Source of the DNA: Streptomyces malachitofuscus
GTDB lineage: Bacteria; Actinomycetota; Actinomycetes; Streptomycetales; Streptomycetaceae
Assembly: GCF_014650055.1 (NCBI RefSeq)
Contig: NZ_BMUF01000001.1
Location: 186,001-250,000 of the forward strand
Length of the DNA: 64,000 bases
Direction of reading: 5' to 3'
Below, in pieces: positions 34,570 to 42,767 of this stretch. The notes under the pieces were generated by a model. The model was not told the origin of the DNA. It saw only the letters and a program-made list of their open reading frames with translations, and ran no database searches. A program made the translations under genes and the position numbers. The first letter of the stretch is position 1. Each line of letters begins with the position of its first letter.

Positions 34570-35688
34570 GTGACCGTCGACGACTCGGGTTCCGGAACGG
34601 ACGCGCAGGGCGCCGGCGAGGATCCGCTTGCTCTGCGCCTCGAACAGCTCATTCTGGGCGCCGAGCGCCGTTACACACCGTTTCAGGCCGCCCGCAGCGC
34701 CGGCGTCACCATGGAGCTGGCCACCCGCTTCTGGCGGGCCATGGGCTTCGCCGACGTCGGCCAGGCCAAGGCCCTGACGGAGGCCGACGTCCTCGCGCTG
34801 CGCCGCCTCGCCGGTCTGGTGGAGGCGGGGCTGCTCAGCGAGGCCATGGCGGTGCAGGTGGCGCGGTCCACCGGGCAGACCACCGCACGGCTGGCCGAAT
34901 GGCAGATCGATTCCTTCCTGGAAGGGCTGACCGAGCCGCCCGAGCCGGGCATGACCCGCACCGAGGTCACGTATCCGATCGTCGAGCTGCTCCTGCCCGA
35001 GCTGGAGGAGTTCCTGGTGTACGTCTGGAGGCGGCAGCTCGCCGCCTCCGCCGGCCGGGTCGTGCAGGGGGCCGACGACGAGGAGATGGTCGACCGGCGG
35101 CTGGCCGTCGCCTTCGCGGACCTCGTGGGATTCACGCGGCTGACCCGGCGGATGGAGGAGGAGGAGCTCGGCGAGCTCGTCGAGGCCTTCGAGACCACCG
35201 CCGCCGACCTGGTCGCGGCGCGTGGCGGGCGGCTCATCAAGACGCTGGGCGACGAGGTGCTCTACGCGGCGGACGACGCCGGTACCGCCGCGGAGATCGC
35301 GATGCGCCTGATCGAGACCATGTCGAACGACGAGACCATGCCCGAGCTGCGGGTCGGCATGGCGTTCGGCACGGTGACCACCCGAATGGGTGATGTCTTC
35401 GGTACGACCGTGAATCTGGCGTCCCGGCTCACCTCCATAGCCCCCCGCGACGCCGTGCTCGTCGACACCGCGTTCGCCGAGGAGCTGATCCGTACCGGTG
35501 ACGCGCCCGCCTCCGAGGCGGCGGCGGCCGAGGCGGTGGCCGCGGCGGAGAAGGAGGGCGAGGAGCCGCCGACGTACCGGTTCGCGCTTCAGCCGATGTG
35601 GCAGCGGCCGGTGCGTGGGCTCGGTGTGGTGGAGCCCTGGCTGCTCACCCGCCGGAACGGGGCTGCTCCTTCCGCTGCGTCTTCCTAG
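34570..35688 (+). CDS. cya: Class III adenylate cyclase
   Basis: A 372-residue cytosolic cyclase. Residues 18-160 form a helical regulatory domain (LRLEQLILGAERRYTPFQAA, ATRFWRAMGFADVG) like the autoinhibitory pH-sensing domain of mycobacterial Rv1264. The catalytic domain has metal-binding Asp184 (FADLVGFT) and Asp228 (LGDEV), Lys224 for adenine specificity, and transition-state Asn282 and Arg286 (VNLASR). All key residues are present. Homologous to the S. coelicolor cyclase needed for germination. GTG 34570. An Ala/Glu-rich insert lies near 315-335. Confidence 0.94.
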   Translation: MTVDDSGSGTDAQGAGEDPLALRLEQLILGAERRYTPFQAARSAGVTMELATRFWRAMGFADVGQAKALTEADVLALRRLAGLVEAGLLSEAMAVQVARSTGQTTARLAEWQIDSFLEGLTEPPEPGMTRTEVTYPIVELLLPELEEFLVYVWRRQLAASAGRVVQGADDEEMVDRRLAVAFADLVGFTRLTRRMEEEELGELVEAFETTAADLVAARGGRLIKTLGDEVLYAADDAGTAAEIAMRLIETMSNDETMPELRVGMAFGTVTTRMGDVFGTTVNLASRLTSIAPRDAVLVDTAFAEELIRTGDAPASEAAAAEAVAAAEKEGEEPPTYRFALQPMWQRPVRGLGVVEPWLLTRRNGAAPSAASS

Positions 35689-36284
35689 TCGGAGTCCGCG
35701 GTCCCCACGCACAGGCCGATGATCGGTACGCACAGGCCCGGGTCCGGCTCGGGTTCGGGCTCGGGCGTCGGAGTCGGTCTGTCCGGGCGGTGCGGGGCCG
35801 GTTCCCCGTGGTCGGGCGGCGGGGGGCCGGGGGTGCGGGGTGTGTCCGGCGGAGTGGTCGTCGAGCGCGGGGGCGGGGTGTTCCCCGGTGCGGCCGGCGT
35901 CTCCGGGGTGGTGGTCGTGGGGCTCGGGGGCGTGGACTGCGGTTCTGCTGCGGTGAGGGGTGCCTTGTCCTTGCCGCCCAGGGCCTCGGGGGAGGACGGG
36001 CTCGCCTCGGGGGCCGGCGCGGTCGCCCGGCCGCTCGCAGGGGGTGACGCCGTGGTGGGTGTGGTCGATTCCGGGTGGGGGGTGGGGCGCGGGCCCGCCT
36101 CCACGCCGATGTCCGTCCCGCCGTCGGGTGCCGAGGTCAGGCGGATCAGGGTCACGGCGCCCGCGGCCAGGGCCAGGCCGCCCGCGGCCAGCAGGACCTT
36201 GCGGGGGCGGGGCTTGCGGTGACGGCCCCGGATACGGGGAAAGCGGCCGGGCTGCTCGGCCGTGTGCGGTGTTTTCGGTGTCAT
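35685..36284 (-). CDS. Pro/Thr-rich single-pass membrane protein
   Basis: A 199-residue protein: basic N-terminus (RFPRIRGRHRKPRPRK), one membrane helix at about 30-48 (VLLAAGGLALAAGAVTLI), then an extracytoplasmic tail of about 140 residues made of Pro, Thr, Ser and Glu with PEPEPEPDP and a final pair of cysteines (GLCVPIIGLCVG). The composition suggests a cell-wall-spanning stalk. ATG 36284 follows GGAGG. Its stop codon (CTA on the + strand) overlaps the cyclase stop TAG, so the convergent genes share their terminal bases. Confidence 0.75.
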   Translation of the reverse strand: MTPKTPHTAEQPGRFPRIRGRHRKPRPRKVLLAAGGLALAAGAVTLIRLTSAPDGGTDIGVEAGPRPTPHPESTTPTTASPPASGRATAPAPEASPSSPEALGGKDKAPLTAAEPQSTPPSPTTTTPETPAAPGNTPPPRSTTTPPDTPRTPGPPPPDHGEPAPHRPDRPTPTPEPEPEPDPGLCVPIIGLCVGTADSD

Positions 36285-36495
36285 CGCTCTTCCTCCCCTG
36301 CCGCGCGCCCCCGACGCGCCGCGGTGTGCGCACGCTATGCGCTCCCGTGGGGCGGAGGGCCGGAGTCGGCCGTATGTCACTCGAACGGGTGGGCGGGGGG
36401 TGACAAGGGAACCGGGCGTGCGCCCTTTTCCGTGCGGGCGTCGGCTGCGATGATCGGGAGCGAGCGAAGTTAACCCGCGTTAACCGGAGGGTGTC

Positions 36496-37296
36496 ATGAG
36501 TGAGGAACGGTTCGGGGAGTTCGTGCTGGTGCGCCGGCATGAGCAGGGACATGTCGCGGAGCTCGTCCTCGACCGGCCCAAGGCCATGAACGCCGTGTCG
36601 ACCGAGATGGCCCGGTCCGTGGCCGGGGCCTGTGCGGCGCTGGCGGCGGACCGTGATGTGCGGGCGGTGGTGCTGACGTCGTCGCACGAGCGGGCGTTCT
36701 GTGTGGGTGCCGACCTCAAGGAGCGCAATTCCTTCAGCGACGCCGACCTGGTGCGTCAGCGGCCCGTCGCACGCGGGGCGTACACCGGGGTGCTGGAGCT
36801 GCCGGTGCCGACGGTGGCGGCCGTGCACGGGTTCGCGCTGGGGGGCGGGTTCGAGCTGGCCCTGTCGTGCGATGTGATCGTCGCGGACCGTACGGCGGTC
36901 ATGGGGCTGCCCGAGGTGTCCGTCGGGGTGATTCCGGGCGGGGGTGGTACGCAGCTGCTGCCCCGGCGGGTGGGTGCGGCCCGTGCCGCCGAGCTGATCT
37001 TCACCGCGCGCCGGGTGGAGGCCGGTGAGGCCCGGGAGCTGGGGCTGATCGACGAGCTGGTGGAGGAGGGGCGGGACCGGGAGGAGGGCCTGGCCATGGC
37101 CGCCCGGATCGCCGCGAACTCGCCGGTGGGGCTGCGGGCGGCCAAGCGGGCGCTGCGGCTGGGGCACGGGCTGGATCTGTCCGCCGGGCTCGAGGTCGAG
37201 GATGCCGCCTGGCGGTCGGTGGCGTTCTCGGGGGACCGGGCGGAGGGGGTGGCCGCCTTCAACGAGAAGCGCACGCCGCGGTGGCCCGGAGAGTGA
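36496..37296 (+). CDS. Enoyl-CoA hydratase/isomerase family protein
   Basis: A 266-residue crotonase-fold enzyme: VAELVLDRPKAMNAVSTEMA near 16-35, oxyanion-hole FCVGADLKER near 73, and GFALGGGFELALSCDVIVAD near 112-131, followed by PEVSVGVIPGGGGTQLLPRR, where the second catalytic Glu of hydratases falls. Likely hydrates a 2-enoyl-CoA in fatty-acid breakdown, but isomerase or other crotonase activities cannot be excluded. ATG 36496 with GGAGG seven bases upstream. Confidence 0.9.
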   Translation: MSEERFGEFVLVRRHEQGHVAELVLDRPKAMNAVSTEMARSVAGACAALAADRDVRAVVLTSSHERAFCVGADLKERNSFSDADLVRQRPVARGAYTGVLELPVPTVAAVHGFALGGGFELALSCDVIVADRTAVMGLPEVSVGVIPGGGGTQLLPRRVGAARAAELIFTARRVEAGEARELGLIDELVEEGRDREEGLAMAARIAANSPVGLRAAKRALRLGHGLDLSAGLEVEDAAWRSVAFSGDRAEGVAAFNEKRTPRWPGE

Positions 37297-37349
37297 TCCC
37301 TCACTTCCCCGATGTCCCGATTGGCCCTGAACATCCCTAATCTGGAGGG

Positions 37350-38498
37350 ATGGGTGAGGAGAGCCGGCTGGCGGCCGTGGTGACGCTGGCCCAGGGCATG
37401 GCCGCCGCGCACAGTTCGCGGGAGTCCTGGCGGGCCGCGGCCGGCGGTGCCTGCCGGGCACTGGGCGGGAGTTTCGCCGCGCTGTCGGTGTGGGAGCGCG
37501 AGCTGGGGCGGCTGCGGGTGCTGGTGAACGTCGGGGAGCTGGCCGAGGGGGAGGAGGAGTTCCCGGAGGACGAGTCCTATCCGGTGCACCAGTTCGCCGA
37601 GATCGCCGAGTTCCTGCATGAGCGGTGGGCGGGGGGCGGTGAGCCCGACGCGTGGGTGGAGACCGCCGAGGGGGCCTCGGCGGGGCGGCCCGGGTACTGC
37701 CATCAGCGGGTCGCGGCCCTCCGGCGGCGGGGGCGCGGGTGCTGCGTGGTCGCGCCGATCGTGCTGCACGGGCGGGCGTGGGGCGAGCTGTATGTGGCCC
37801 GGGCCGTCGGTGTGCCCGTCTTCGGGCGGGCGGACGCCGATTTCGCGACGGTGCTGGCCGCCGTGGTGGCCGCCGGGATCGCGCAGACGGAGCGGCTGGA
37901 GGAGGCCCGGCGGCTGGCCTTCACGGACTCGCTGACCGGGCTGGCCAACCGGCGCGCCGTGGACGCCCGGCTCGACGAGGCCGTGGAGCGGCACCGGCGG
38001 GACGGCGCCGTGGTCAGCCTGGTCGTGTGCGACCTGAACGGGCTGAAGCGGGTCAACGACACGCTGGGACATGCCGTGGGGGACCGGCTGCTGGAGCGGT
38101 TCGGGATGGTGCTGTCGCTGTGCGGGGCCATGCTGCCCGGGGCGCTGGCGGCGCGGCTCGGCGGGGACGAGTTCTGTCTGCTGGCGGTGGGGCCGCCGGC
38201 CGACGAGGTCGTCAAGGCGGCCGACGAGGTGTGCCGGCGTGCCGTGGAGCTGGGCATCGGGGACGGTGTGGCCTGCGGGGTGGCGTCCACCGAGGACCCC
38301 ATCGGGCCGGTGCACACCGCCCGCAGGCTGTTCCGGCTGGCCGACGCGGCCCAGTACCGGGCCAAGGCGGAGCGGGCCGTCCATCCGGTGGTGGCCGGGC
38401 GGGAGGGGCCCGACGATCCCGTCGTACGGCTCGCGGACGAGCCGTCGCGGGCGTCGGACGGGGAGCGGCGCCGGTTCCGCGGGCGGCATTCGCCGTAG
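37350..38498 (+). CDS. cdgE: GAF-GGDEF diguanylate cyclase
   Basis: A 382-residue cytosolic protein with a GAF-like domain at about 5-180 and a GGDEF domain at about 185-355. Catalytic motif Gly271-Gly-Asp-Glu-Phe275 is intact, as are DSLTGLANRR and DLNGLKRVNDTLGH. The RxxD inhibitory site normally five residues before GGDEF is missing (LPGA there), so product inhibition is probably weak. By architecture and locus it corresponds to the protein I remember as CdgE. In Streptomyces, c-di-GMP delays sporulation through BldD. The C-terminal 30 residues are Arg-rich. Confidence 0.9.
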   Translation: MGEESRLAAVVTLAQGMAAAHSSRESWRAAAGGACRALGGSFAALSVWERELGRLRVLVNVGELAEGEEEFPEDESYPVHQFAEIAEFLHERWAGGGEPDAWVETAEGASAGRPGYCHQRVAALRRRGRGCCVVAPIVLHGRAWGELYVARAVGVPVFGRADADFATVLAAVVAAGIAQTERLEEARRLAFTDSLTGLANRRAVDARLDEAVERHRRDGAVVSLVVCDLNGLKRVNDTLGHAVGDRLLERFGMVLSLCGAMLPGALAARLGGDEFCLLAVGPPADEVVKAADEVCRRAVELGIGDGVACGVASTEDPIGPVHTARRLFRLADAAQYRAKAERAVHPVVAGREGPDDPVVRLADEPSRASDGERRRFRGRHSP

Positions 38499-38544
38499 GG
38501 CGCGGGTGTGACGTATCGGTAAGGGGTGAGCGGTGCCTCCAGGG

Positions 38545-38573
38545 GTGACATCGCTGAATTCACTGCGTACGCT
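38545..38573 (+). promoter_or_regulatory. hutH promoter
   Basis: GTGACA (38545-38550), a 17-base spacer and TACGCT (38568-38573) form a near-consensus vegetative promoter. The ATG at 38581 comes seven bases after the -10 box and has no Shine-Dalgarno, which indicates a leaderless transcript. Confidence 0.75.
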
Positions 38574-38580
38574 CCTGAAT

Positions 38581-40125
38581 ATGGATATGCACACTGTGGT
38601 GGTGGGGACAGCGGGCGTGACCGCGTCCGACGTGCTCGCCGTGGCGCGCGGGGGTGCCCGCGTCGAACTGTCCGCGGAGGCGGTGGCCGCCCTCACCGCG
38701 TCCCGCGAGATCGTGGACGCCCTGGCCGCCAAGCCGGATCCCGTCTACGGGGTGAGCACCGGCTTCGGCGCCCTGGCGACCCGGCACATCAGCCCCGAGC
38801 TGCGCGCTCAGCTGCAGCGCAACATCGTCCGTTCGCACGCCGCCGGCATGGGGCCCCGCGTGGAGCGGGAAGTCGTCCGCGCCCTGATGTTCCTCCGGCT
38901 GAAGACCGTCTGCTCCGGCCGCACCGGAGTCCGGCCCGAGGTCGCGCAGACGATGGCCGACGTGCTGAACGCCGGGATCACCCCGGTCGTCCACGAGTAC
39001 GGCTCCCTGGGCTGTTCCGGCGACCTGGCCCCGCTCTCCCACTGCGCCCTCACCCTGATGGGCGAAGGGGACGCCGAGGGCCCCGACGGGACCGTACGGC
39101 CGGCCGGTGACCTGCTCGCCGAACACGGCATCCGCCCCGTCGAACTGCGCGAGAAGGAAGGTCTCGCCCTCCTCAACGGCACCGACGGCATGCTCGGCAT
39201 GCTGGTCATGGCCCTCGCCGACCTGGACCTCCTCTACAAGTCCGCCGATGTCACGGCCGCCCTGAGCCTGGAGGCCCTCCTCGGCACCGACAAGGTGCTC
39301 GCCCCCGAGCTGCACGCCATCCGCCCGCACCCGGGTCAGGCCGCGAGCGCCGCCAACATGCTCGCCGTACTGCAGGACTCGGGGCTGACGGGGCATCACC
39401 AGGACGACGCCCCCCGGGTCCAGGACGCCTACTCCGTGCGCTGCGCCCCGCAGGTCGCCGGCGCCGGACGCGACACCCTGGCCCACGCGCGGCTGGTCGC
39501 CGAGCGTGAACTCGCCTCCGCCGTCGACAATCCCGTCGTACTGCCCGACGGCCGGGTGGAGTCCAACGGCAACTTCCACGGGGCGCCCGTCGCCTACGTC
39601 CTGGACTTCCTCGCCATCGCCGTCGCCGACCTCGCCTCCATCGCCGAGCGCCGCACCGACCGGCTGCTGGACAAGAACCGCAGCCACGGACTGCCGCCGT
39701 TCCTCGCCGACGACGCCGGTGTCGACTCCGGTCTGATGATCGCTCAGTACACCCAGGCCGCCCTGGTCAGCGAGTTGAAGCGGCTCGCCGTACCGGCGTC
39801 GGCGGACTCGATCCCGTCCTCGGCGATGCAGGAGGACCACGTCTCGATGGGCTGGTCGGCCGCACGCAAACTGCGTACCGCCGTCGACAACCTCACCCGG
39901 GTCGTCGCCGTCGAGCTGTACGCGGCCACACGGGCCGTCGAACTGCGCGAAGGGCTGACGCCGGCGCCGGCGACGCGAGCCGTCATCGAGGCCGTCCGGG
40001 AGGCCGGGGTCGGCGGCCCCGGACCGGACCGCTATCTGGCGCCCGACCTCGAAGCGGCCGGCGCGTTCGTGCGTGACGGGCGGCTGGTCGCCGCCGTGGA
40101 GACGGTCACCGGGCCGCTGCGCTGA
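38581..40125 (+). CDS. hutH: Histidine ammonia-lyase
   Basis: First enzyme of histidine degradation, histidine to urocanate plus ammonia. The 514-residue protein has the MIO-forming tripeptide in GSLGCSGDLAPL. Here it is Cys145-Ser146-Gly147, while most family members have Ala-Ser-Gly. Other active-site parts are VYGVSTGFGALA near 55, NGTDGML, SAVDNPVV and SMQEDHVSMG-like SSAMQEDHVSMG. ATG 38581 is chosen from the promoter; ATG 38587 is the alternative and an earlier ATG at 38533 lies inside the promoter. No other hut genes are in the window. Confidence 0.95.
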   Translation: MDMHTVVVGTAGVTASDVLAVARGGARVELSAEAVAALTASREIVDALAAKPDPVYGVSTGFGALATRHISPELRAQLQRNIVRSHAAGMGPRVEREVVRALMFLRLKTVCSGRTGVRPEVAQTMADVLNAGITPVVHEYGSLGCSGDLAPLSHCALTLMGEGDAEGPDGTVRPAGDLLAEHGIRPVELREKEGLALLNGTDGMLGMLVMALADLDLLYKSADVTAALSLEALLGTDKVLAPELHAIRPHPGQAASAANMLAVLQDSGLTGHHQDDAPRVQDAYSVRCAPQVAGAGRDTLAHARLVAERELASAVDNPVVLPDGRVESNGNFHGAPVAYVLDFLAIAVADLASIAERRTDRLLDKNRSHGLPPFLADDAGVDSGLMIAQYTQAALVSELKRLAVPASADSIPSSAMQEDHVSMGWSAARKLRTAVDNLTRVVAVELYAATRAVELREGLTPAPATRAVIEAVREAGVGGPGPDRYLAPDLEAAGAFVRDGRLVAAVETVTGPLR

Positions 40126-40133
40126 CCCGGCCG

Positions 40134-40162
40134 GGCCCCGCGGGACGTGCCGTCGCGGGGCC
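40134..40162. terminator. Terminator hairpin between hutH and the LAXTG gene
   Basis: GGCCCCGCG and CGCGGGGCC form a 9-bp stem with an 11-base loop, eight bases after hutH and six before the convergent stop. Confidence 0.8.
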
Positions 40163-40167
40163 TCCGG

Positions 40168-40494
40168 TCAGAAGTCCAGCCGTTCCCGGCGGACCGAATA
40201 GACGACGAAGCCGGCGCCGAGGGCGAGCGAGGCCGTGCCGCCGATGATGTACGGGGTGCTGTCGAAGCTGCCGGTGTCCGCGAGGCGGACCTCCTGGCCG
40301 GTGCCCTCCAGGGACGCCGACGTGGTGCCGGACACGACTCTCGCCTGCTCGGTGACCTGCGGAGAGGGGCTCGCCGAAGGCGCGTCCCCCGCCGGGGTGT
40401 CCGACGACGCGTTCGCGGACGGGACGAACCACAGGGCGCACAGCAGCGTGCCCGCGGCGGTGGCGGTCAGCAACGGACGGAGCGCGGATGACAC
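40168..40494 (-). CDS. Small LAXTG sortase substrate
   Basis: A 108-residue surface protein: signal peptide 1-29 (cut after ANA), a Ser/Pro/Thr-rich mature segment of about 40 residues, then the sorting signal Leu71-Ala-Asp-Thr-Gly75, membrane helix at about 82-100 and a basic tail RRER. LAXTG is the motif used by Streptomyces class E sortases, so the protein should be linked to peptidoglycan. The mature part after sorting would be only about 45 residues. GTG 40494. Adjacent genes give no hint of function. Confidence 0.85.
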   Translation of the reverse strand: MSSALRPLLTATAAGTLLCALWFVPSANASSDTPAGDAPSASPSPQVTEQARVVSGTTSASLEGTGQEVRLADTGSFDSTPYIIGGTASLALGAGFVVYSVRRERLDF

Positions 40495-40603
40495 GGAATA
40501 TCGATCCCCTTGTGGCGCTGGCGAATTGGCCGTGTGGGGCGATGTTAGTGAAAGTCGCGGGTCACAGGAAAGTCACGGGAGGCCCTGGCCGTACGCTCCG
40601 GGG

Positions 40604-40972
40604 ATGAGCACTCCAGAGACATCACGGTTTGTACGGCTTCGCGCCGAGCTCGTCCTCGAAATCGACGACGAGGACGCGGTGACCAAGGCCGCGCTGCGCA
40701 GGATCAGGGACGAGGACGGTATGCCGGACGGGGAACGGGTACACGCCGAAAGTGTTGTGACGGAGGACACGGCGGAGGCCCTCGCGTATCTGGTCGATCC
40801 GTTCAGCCTGGTCAGCGAGGTGCCGGGGGTCGAACTCCTGCAGGCCTCCTGGAGCAGCGAGCGGATCGACTACGACCCGGACTCGCCGGAGTGGGACCTC
40901 GACGGGGAAGATGACGGGGAGTCCGACGAGGAGTCCTACGACGACGAGGACGGTGCAGGCCGGGCGGGTTGA
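40604..40972 (+). CDS. Small acidic hypothetical protein
   Basis: A 122-residue cytosolic protein with an ordered first part (SRFVRLRAELVLEIDDEDAV, ALRRIRDEDGMP, AEALAYLVDPFSLVSEVPGV) and an extremely acidic tail after residue 95 (DGEDDGESDEESYDDEDGAG). No known domain. A -10-like TACGCT ends six bases before the ATG with no Shine-Dalgarno, so it may be leaderless. Codon use is typical. Confidence 0.8.
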   Translation: MSTPETSRFVRLRAELVLEIDDEDAVTKAALRRIRDEDGMPDGERVHAESVVTEDTAEALAYLVDPFSLVSEVPGVELLQASWSSERIDYDPDSPEWDLDGEDDGESDEESYDDEDGAGRAG

Positions 40973-41209
40973 GGCGGCTTGGGGAAATCGTGACCCCGGT
41001 CGGCAACCGCCGCCGGGGGCGCGACGTCTCACAGGGGGCCACGGACCGGCGTCCTCACCGTCCGCCCCGAGGACGTGGTGAGCCCCACACCCCCGGGCCG
41101 TGGGGAACCGGATCACCCGGTCGTAGCGTTGAAGGTTGTGGACGAGGTCCCTCGGCTTCGCGCCGGGGACTCGTGGGGTTGGGATTCGGCAACGATGGAG
41201 AAGCGTGTG

Positions 41210-42460
41210 ATGACGGACGGTAAGCGGCGCAGGAGTCTGGCGGCCGCGTCCGCTCTGCTCGGCGGAGTGCTGGTGCTCTCGGCTTGTTCCGGCGGTGACG
41301 ACAGCGCCTCCGGCGGCGACGGCAAGGACACCTCGCAGGCCCAGGTGGACGAGGCGGCGGCCAAGAAGTCCTCCGAGGCGCAGATCAAGATCACGCCGAA
41401 GGACGGTTCCAGCAACGCCTCCATCAACAACTCCGCCGCCGTCACCGTGAGCAAAGGCACCCTCACCGAGGTGAAGATGACCACCTCCGAGGGCACCGCC
41501 GTCGAAGGTGAGATATCCGCGGACAAGAAGAGCTGGAAGCCCAGCGCCCAGCTCGAGCGCGCCACCACCTACAAGGTGACGGCCACCGCCGAGGACTCCG
41601 AGGGTCTCGCCGCCCATGAGAACGCGTCGTTCACCACGGTCTCCCAGGCCAACAGCTTCATCGGCAACTTCACCCCGGACAACGGCACCACGGTCGGTGT
41701 CGGCATGCCGGTGTCGATCAACTTCGACAAGGCGATCACCAACAAGGCCGCGGTCCAGAAGGGCATCACCGTCTCCACCACCAGTGGCCAGGAGGTCGCC
41801 TGCCACTGGTTCAACGCCAACCGCATGGACTGCCGGCCCGACGAGTACTGGCAGGAGGGCTCCACCGTCACGCTGAAGCTGGCGCTCGACGGTGTCGAGG
41901 GCGCCGAGGGCGTCTACGGCGTCCAGCAGAAGACGGTCACCTTCAAGATCGGCCGCAACCAGGTCTCCTACGTCGACGCCAAGACCAAGCAGATGAAGGT
42001 CACGCAGGACGGCAAGACCGTCCGCACCATCCCGATCTCCGCCGGCGCGCCCGAGAACAAGACGTACGAGGGCCAGATGGTGATCTCCGAGAAGTTCAAG
42101 GAGACCCGGATGAACGGCGCGACGGTCGGCTTCACCGACGACGACGGCAAGGGCGAGTACGACATCAAGGACGTGCCGCACGCCATGCGTCTGAGCACCT
42201 CCGGCACCTTCATCCACGGCAACTACTGGGGCGCCAAGTCCATCTTCGGCAGCGTCAACACCAGCCACGGCTGCGTCGGCCTGGCAGACGCCAAGGGCGC
42301 CGGCGACCCGAACACGCCCGGTTCCTGGTTCTACGACAACTCGATCGTCGGCGACGTGGTCGTCGTCCAGAACACCGGTGACAAGACCATCGCCCCGGAC
42401 AACGGCCTCAACGGCTGGAACATGACCTGGGAGCAGTGGAAGGCGGGCTCGGCCGTCTGA
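41210..42460 (+). CDS. L,D-transpeptidase lipoprotein (YkuD)
   Basis: A 416-residue lipoprotein with lipobox VLSAC ending at about Cys24, an acidic linker, one or two Ig-like domains at about 60-260 and a C-terminal YkuD domain with FIHGNYWG and catalytic NTSHGCVGL. It would form 3-3 peptidoglycan cross-links at the outer face of the membrane, a common linkage in Streptomyces. The layout is that of mycobacterial LdtMt2-type enzymes. ATG 41210 has GGAG nine bases upstream; ATG 41195 would add five residues. Followed by a very strong terminator. Confidence 0.93.
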   Translation: MTDGKRRRSLAAASALLGGVLVLSACSGGDDSASGGDGKDTSQAQVDEAAAKKSSEAQIKITPKDGSSNASINNSAAVTVSKGTLTEVKMTTSEGTAVEGEISADKKSWKPSAQLERATTYKVTATAEDSEGLAAHENASFTTVSQANSFIGNFTPDNGTTVGVGMPVSINFDKAITNKAAVQKGITVSTTSGQEVACHWFNANRMDCRPDEYWQEGSTVTLKLALDGVEGAEGVYGVQQKTVTFKIGRNQVSYVDAKTKQMKVTQDGKTVRTIPISAGAPENKTYEGQMVISEKFKETRMNGATVGFTDDDGKGEYDIKDVPHAMRLSTSGTFIHGNYWGAKSIFGSVNTSHGCVGLADAKGAGDPNTPGSWFYDNSIVGDVVVVQNTGDKTIAPDNGLNGWNMTWEQWKAGSAV

Positions 42461-42767
42461 CGCCGCCCTCCGGACACGGAGCACCCCACCCACCCGGCCG
42501 ATGCCCTCGTCCCCTCCTCAGGGAGCGGACGAGGGCATCGGCCGTTTCGCACCCGTGGCCCGCTCCACTGCCAACCACGCGGTTGTGTAACGGAGTCCCG
42601 GCGTCGGCGTAACAGTCACCCGGCGACTTCGGCCCTCCGCCCGACAGTGGTTGAGGCACTTGATCACACCCCGGCATACTGCGTGATCCGGGGGGTGCGC
42701 GCATGCGTACGAGACCACCCCCGGCCGGGTGACTGCTCTTCACCCGGCGACTCCGCTAGGGGGAACC
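42461..42767. other. 307-base gap: terminator plus subtilase promoter region
   Basis: The first half contains the terminator at 42495-42544. The rest, somewhat AT-richer around 42560-42690, should contain the subtilase promoter; I cannot assign boxes with confidence. Confidence 0.6.
42495..42544 (+). terminator. Terminator hairpin after the L,D-transpeptidase gene
   Basis: An 18-bp perfect stem (CGGCCGATGCCCTCGTCC and complement) around a 14-base loop, 34 bases after the stop. Followed by TTTC. Confidence 0.92.

Noticed and set aside
34486..37461. 991-codon minus-strand open frame
   Set aside because: It runs antisense through the cyclase and enoyl-CoA hydratase genes and reads Pro/Arg/His-rich low-complexity sequence.
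36756..38732. 658-codon minus-strand open frame
   Set aside because: Antisense to the hydratase and GGDEF genes; no motif.
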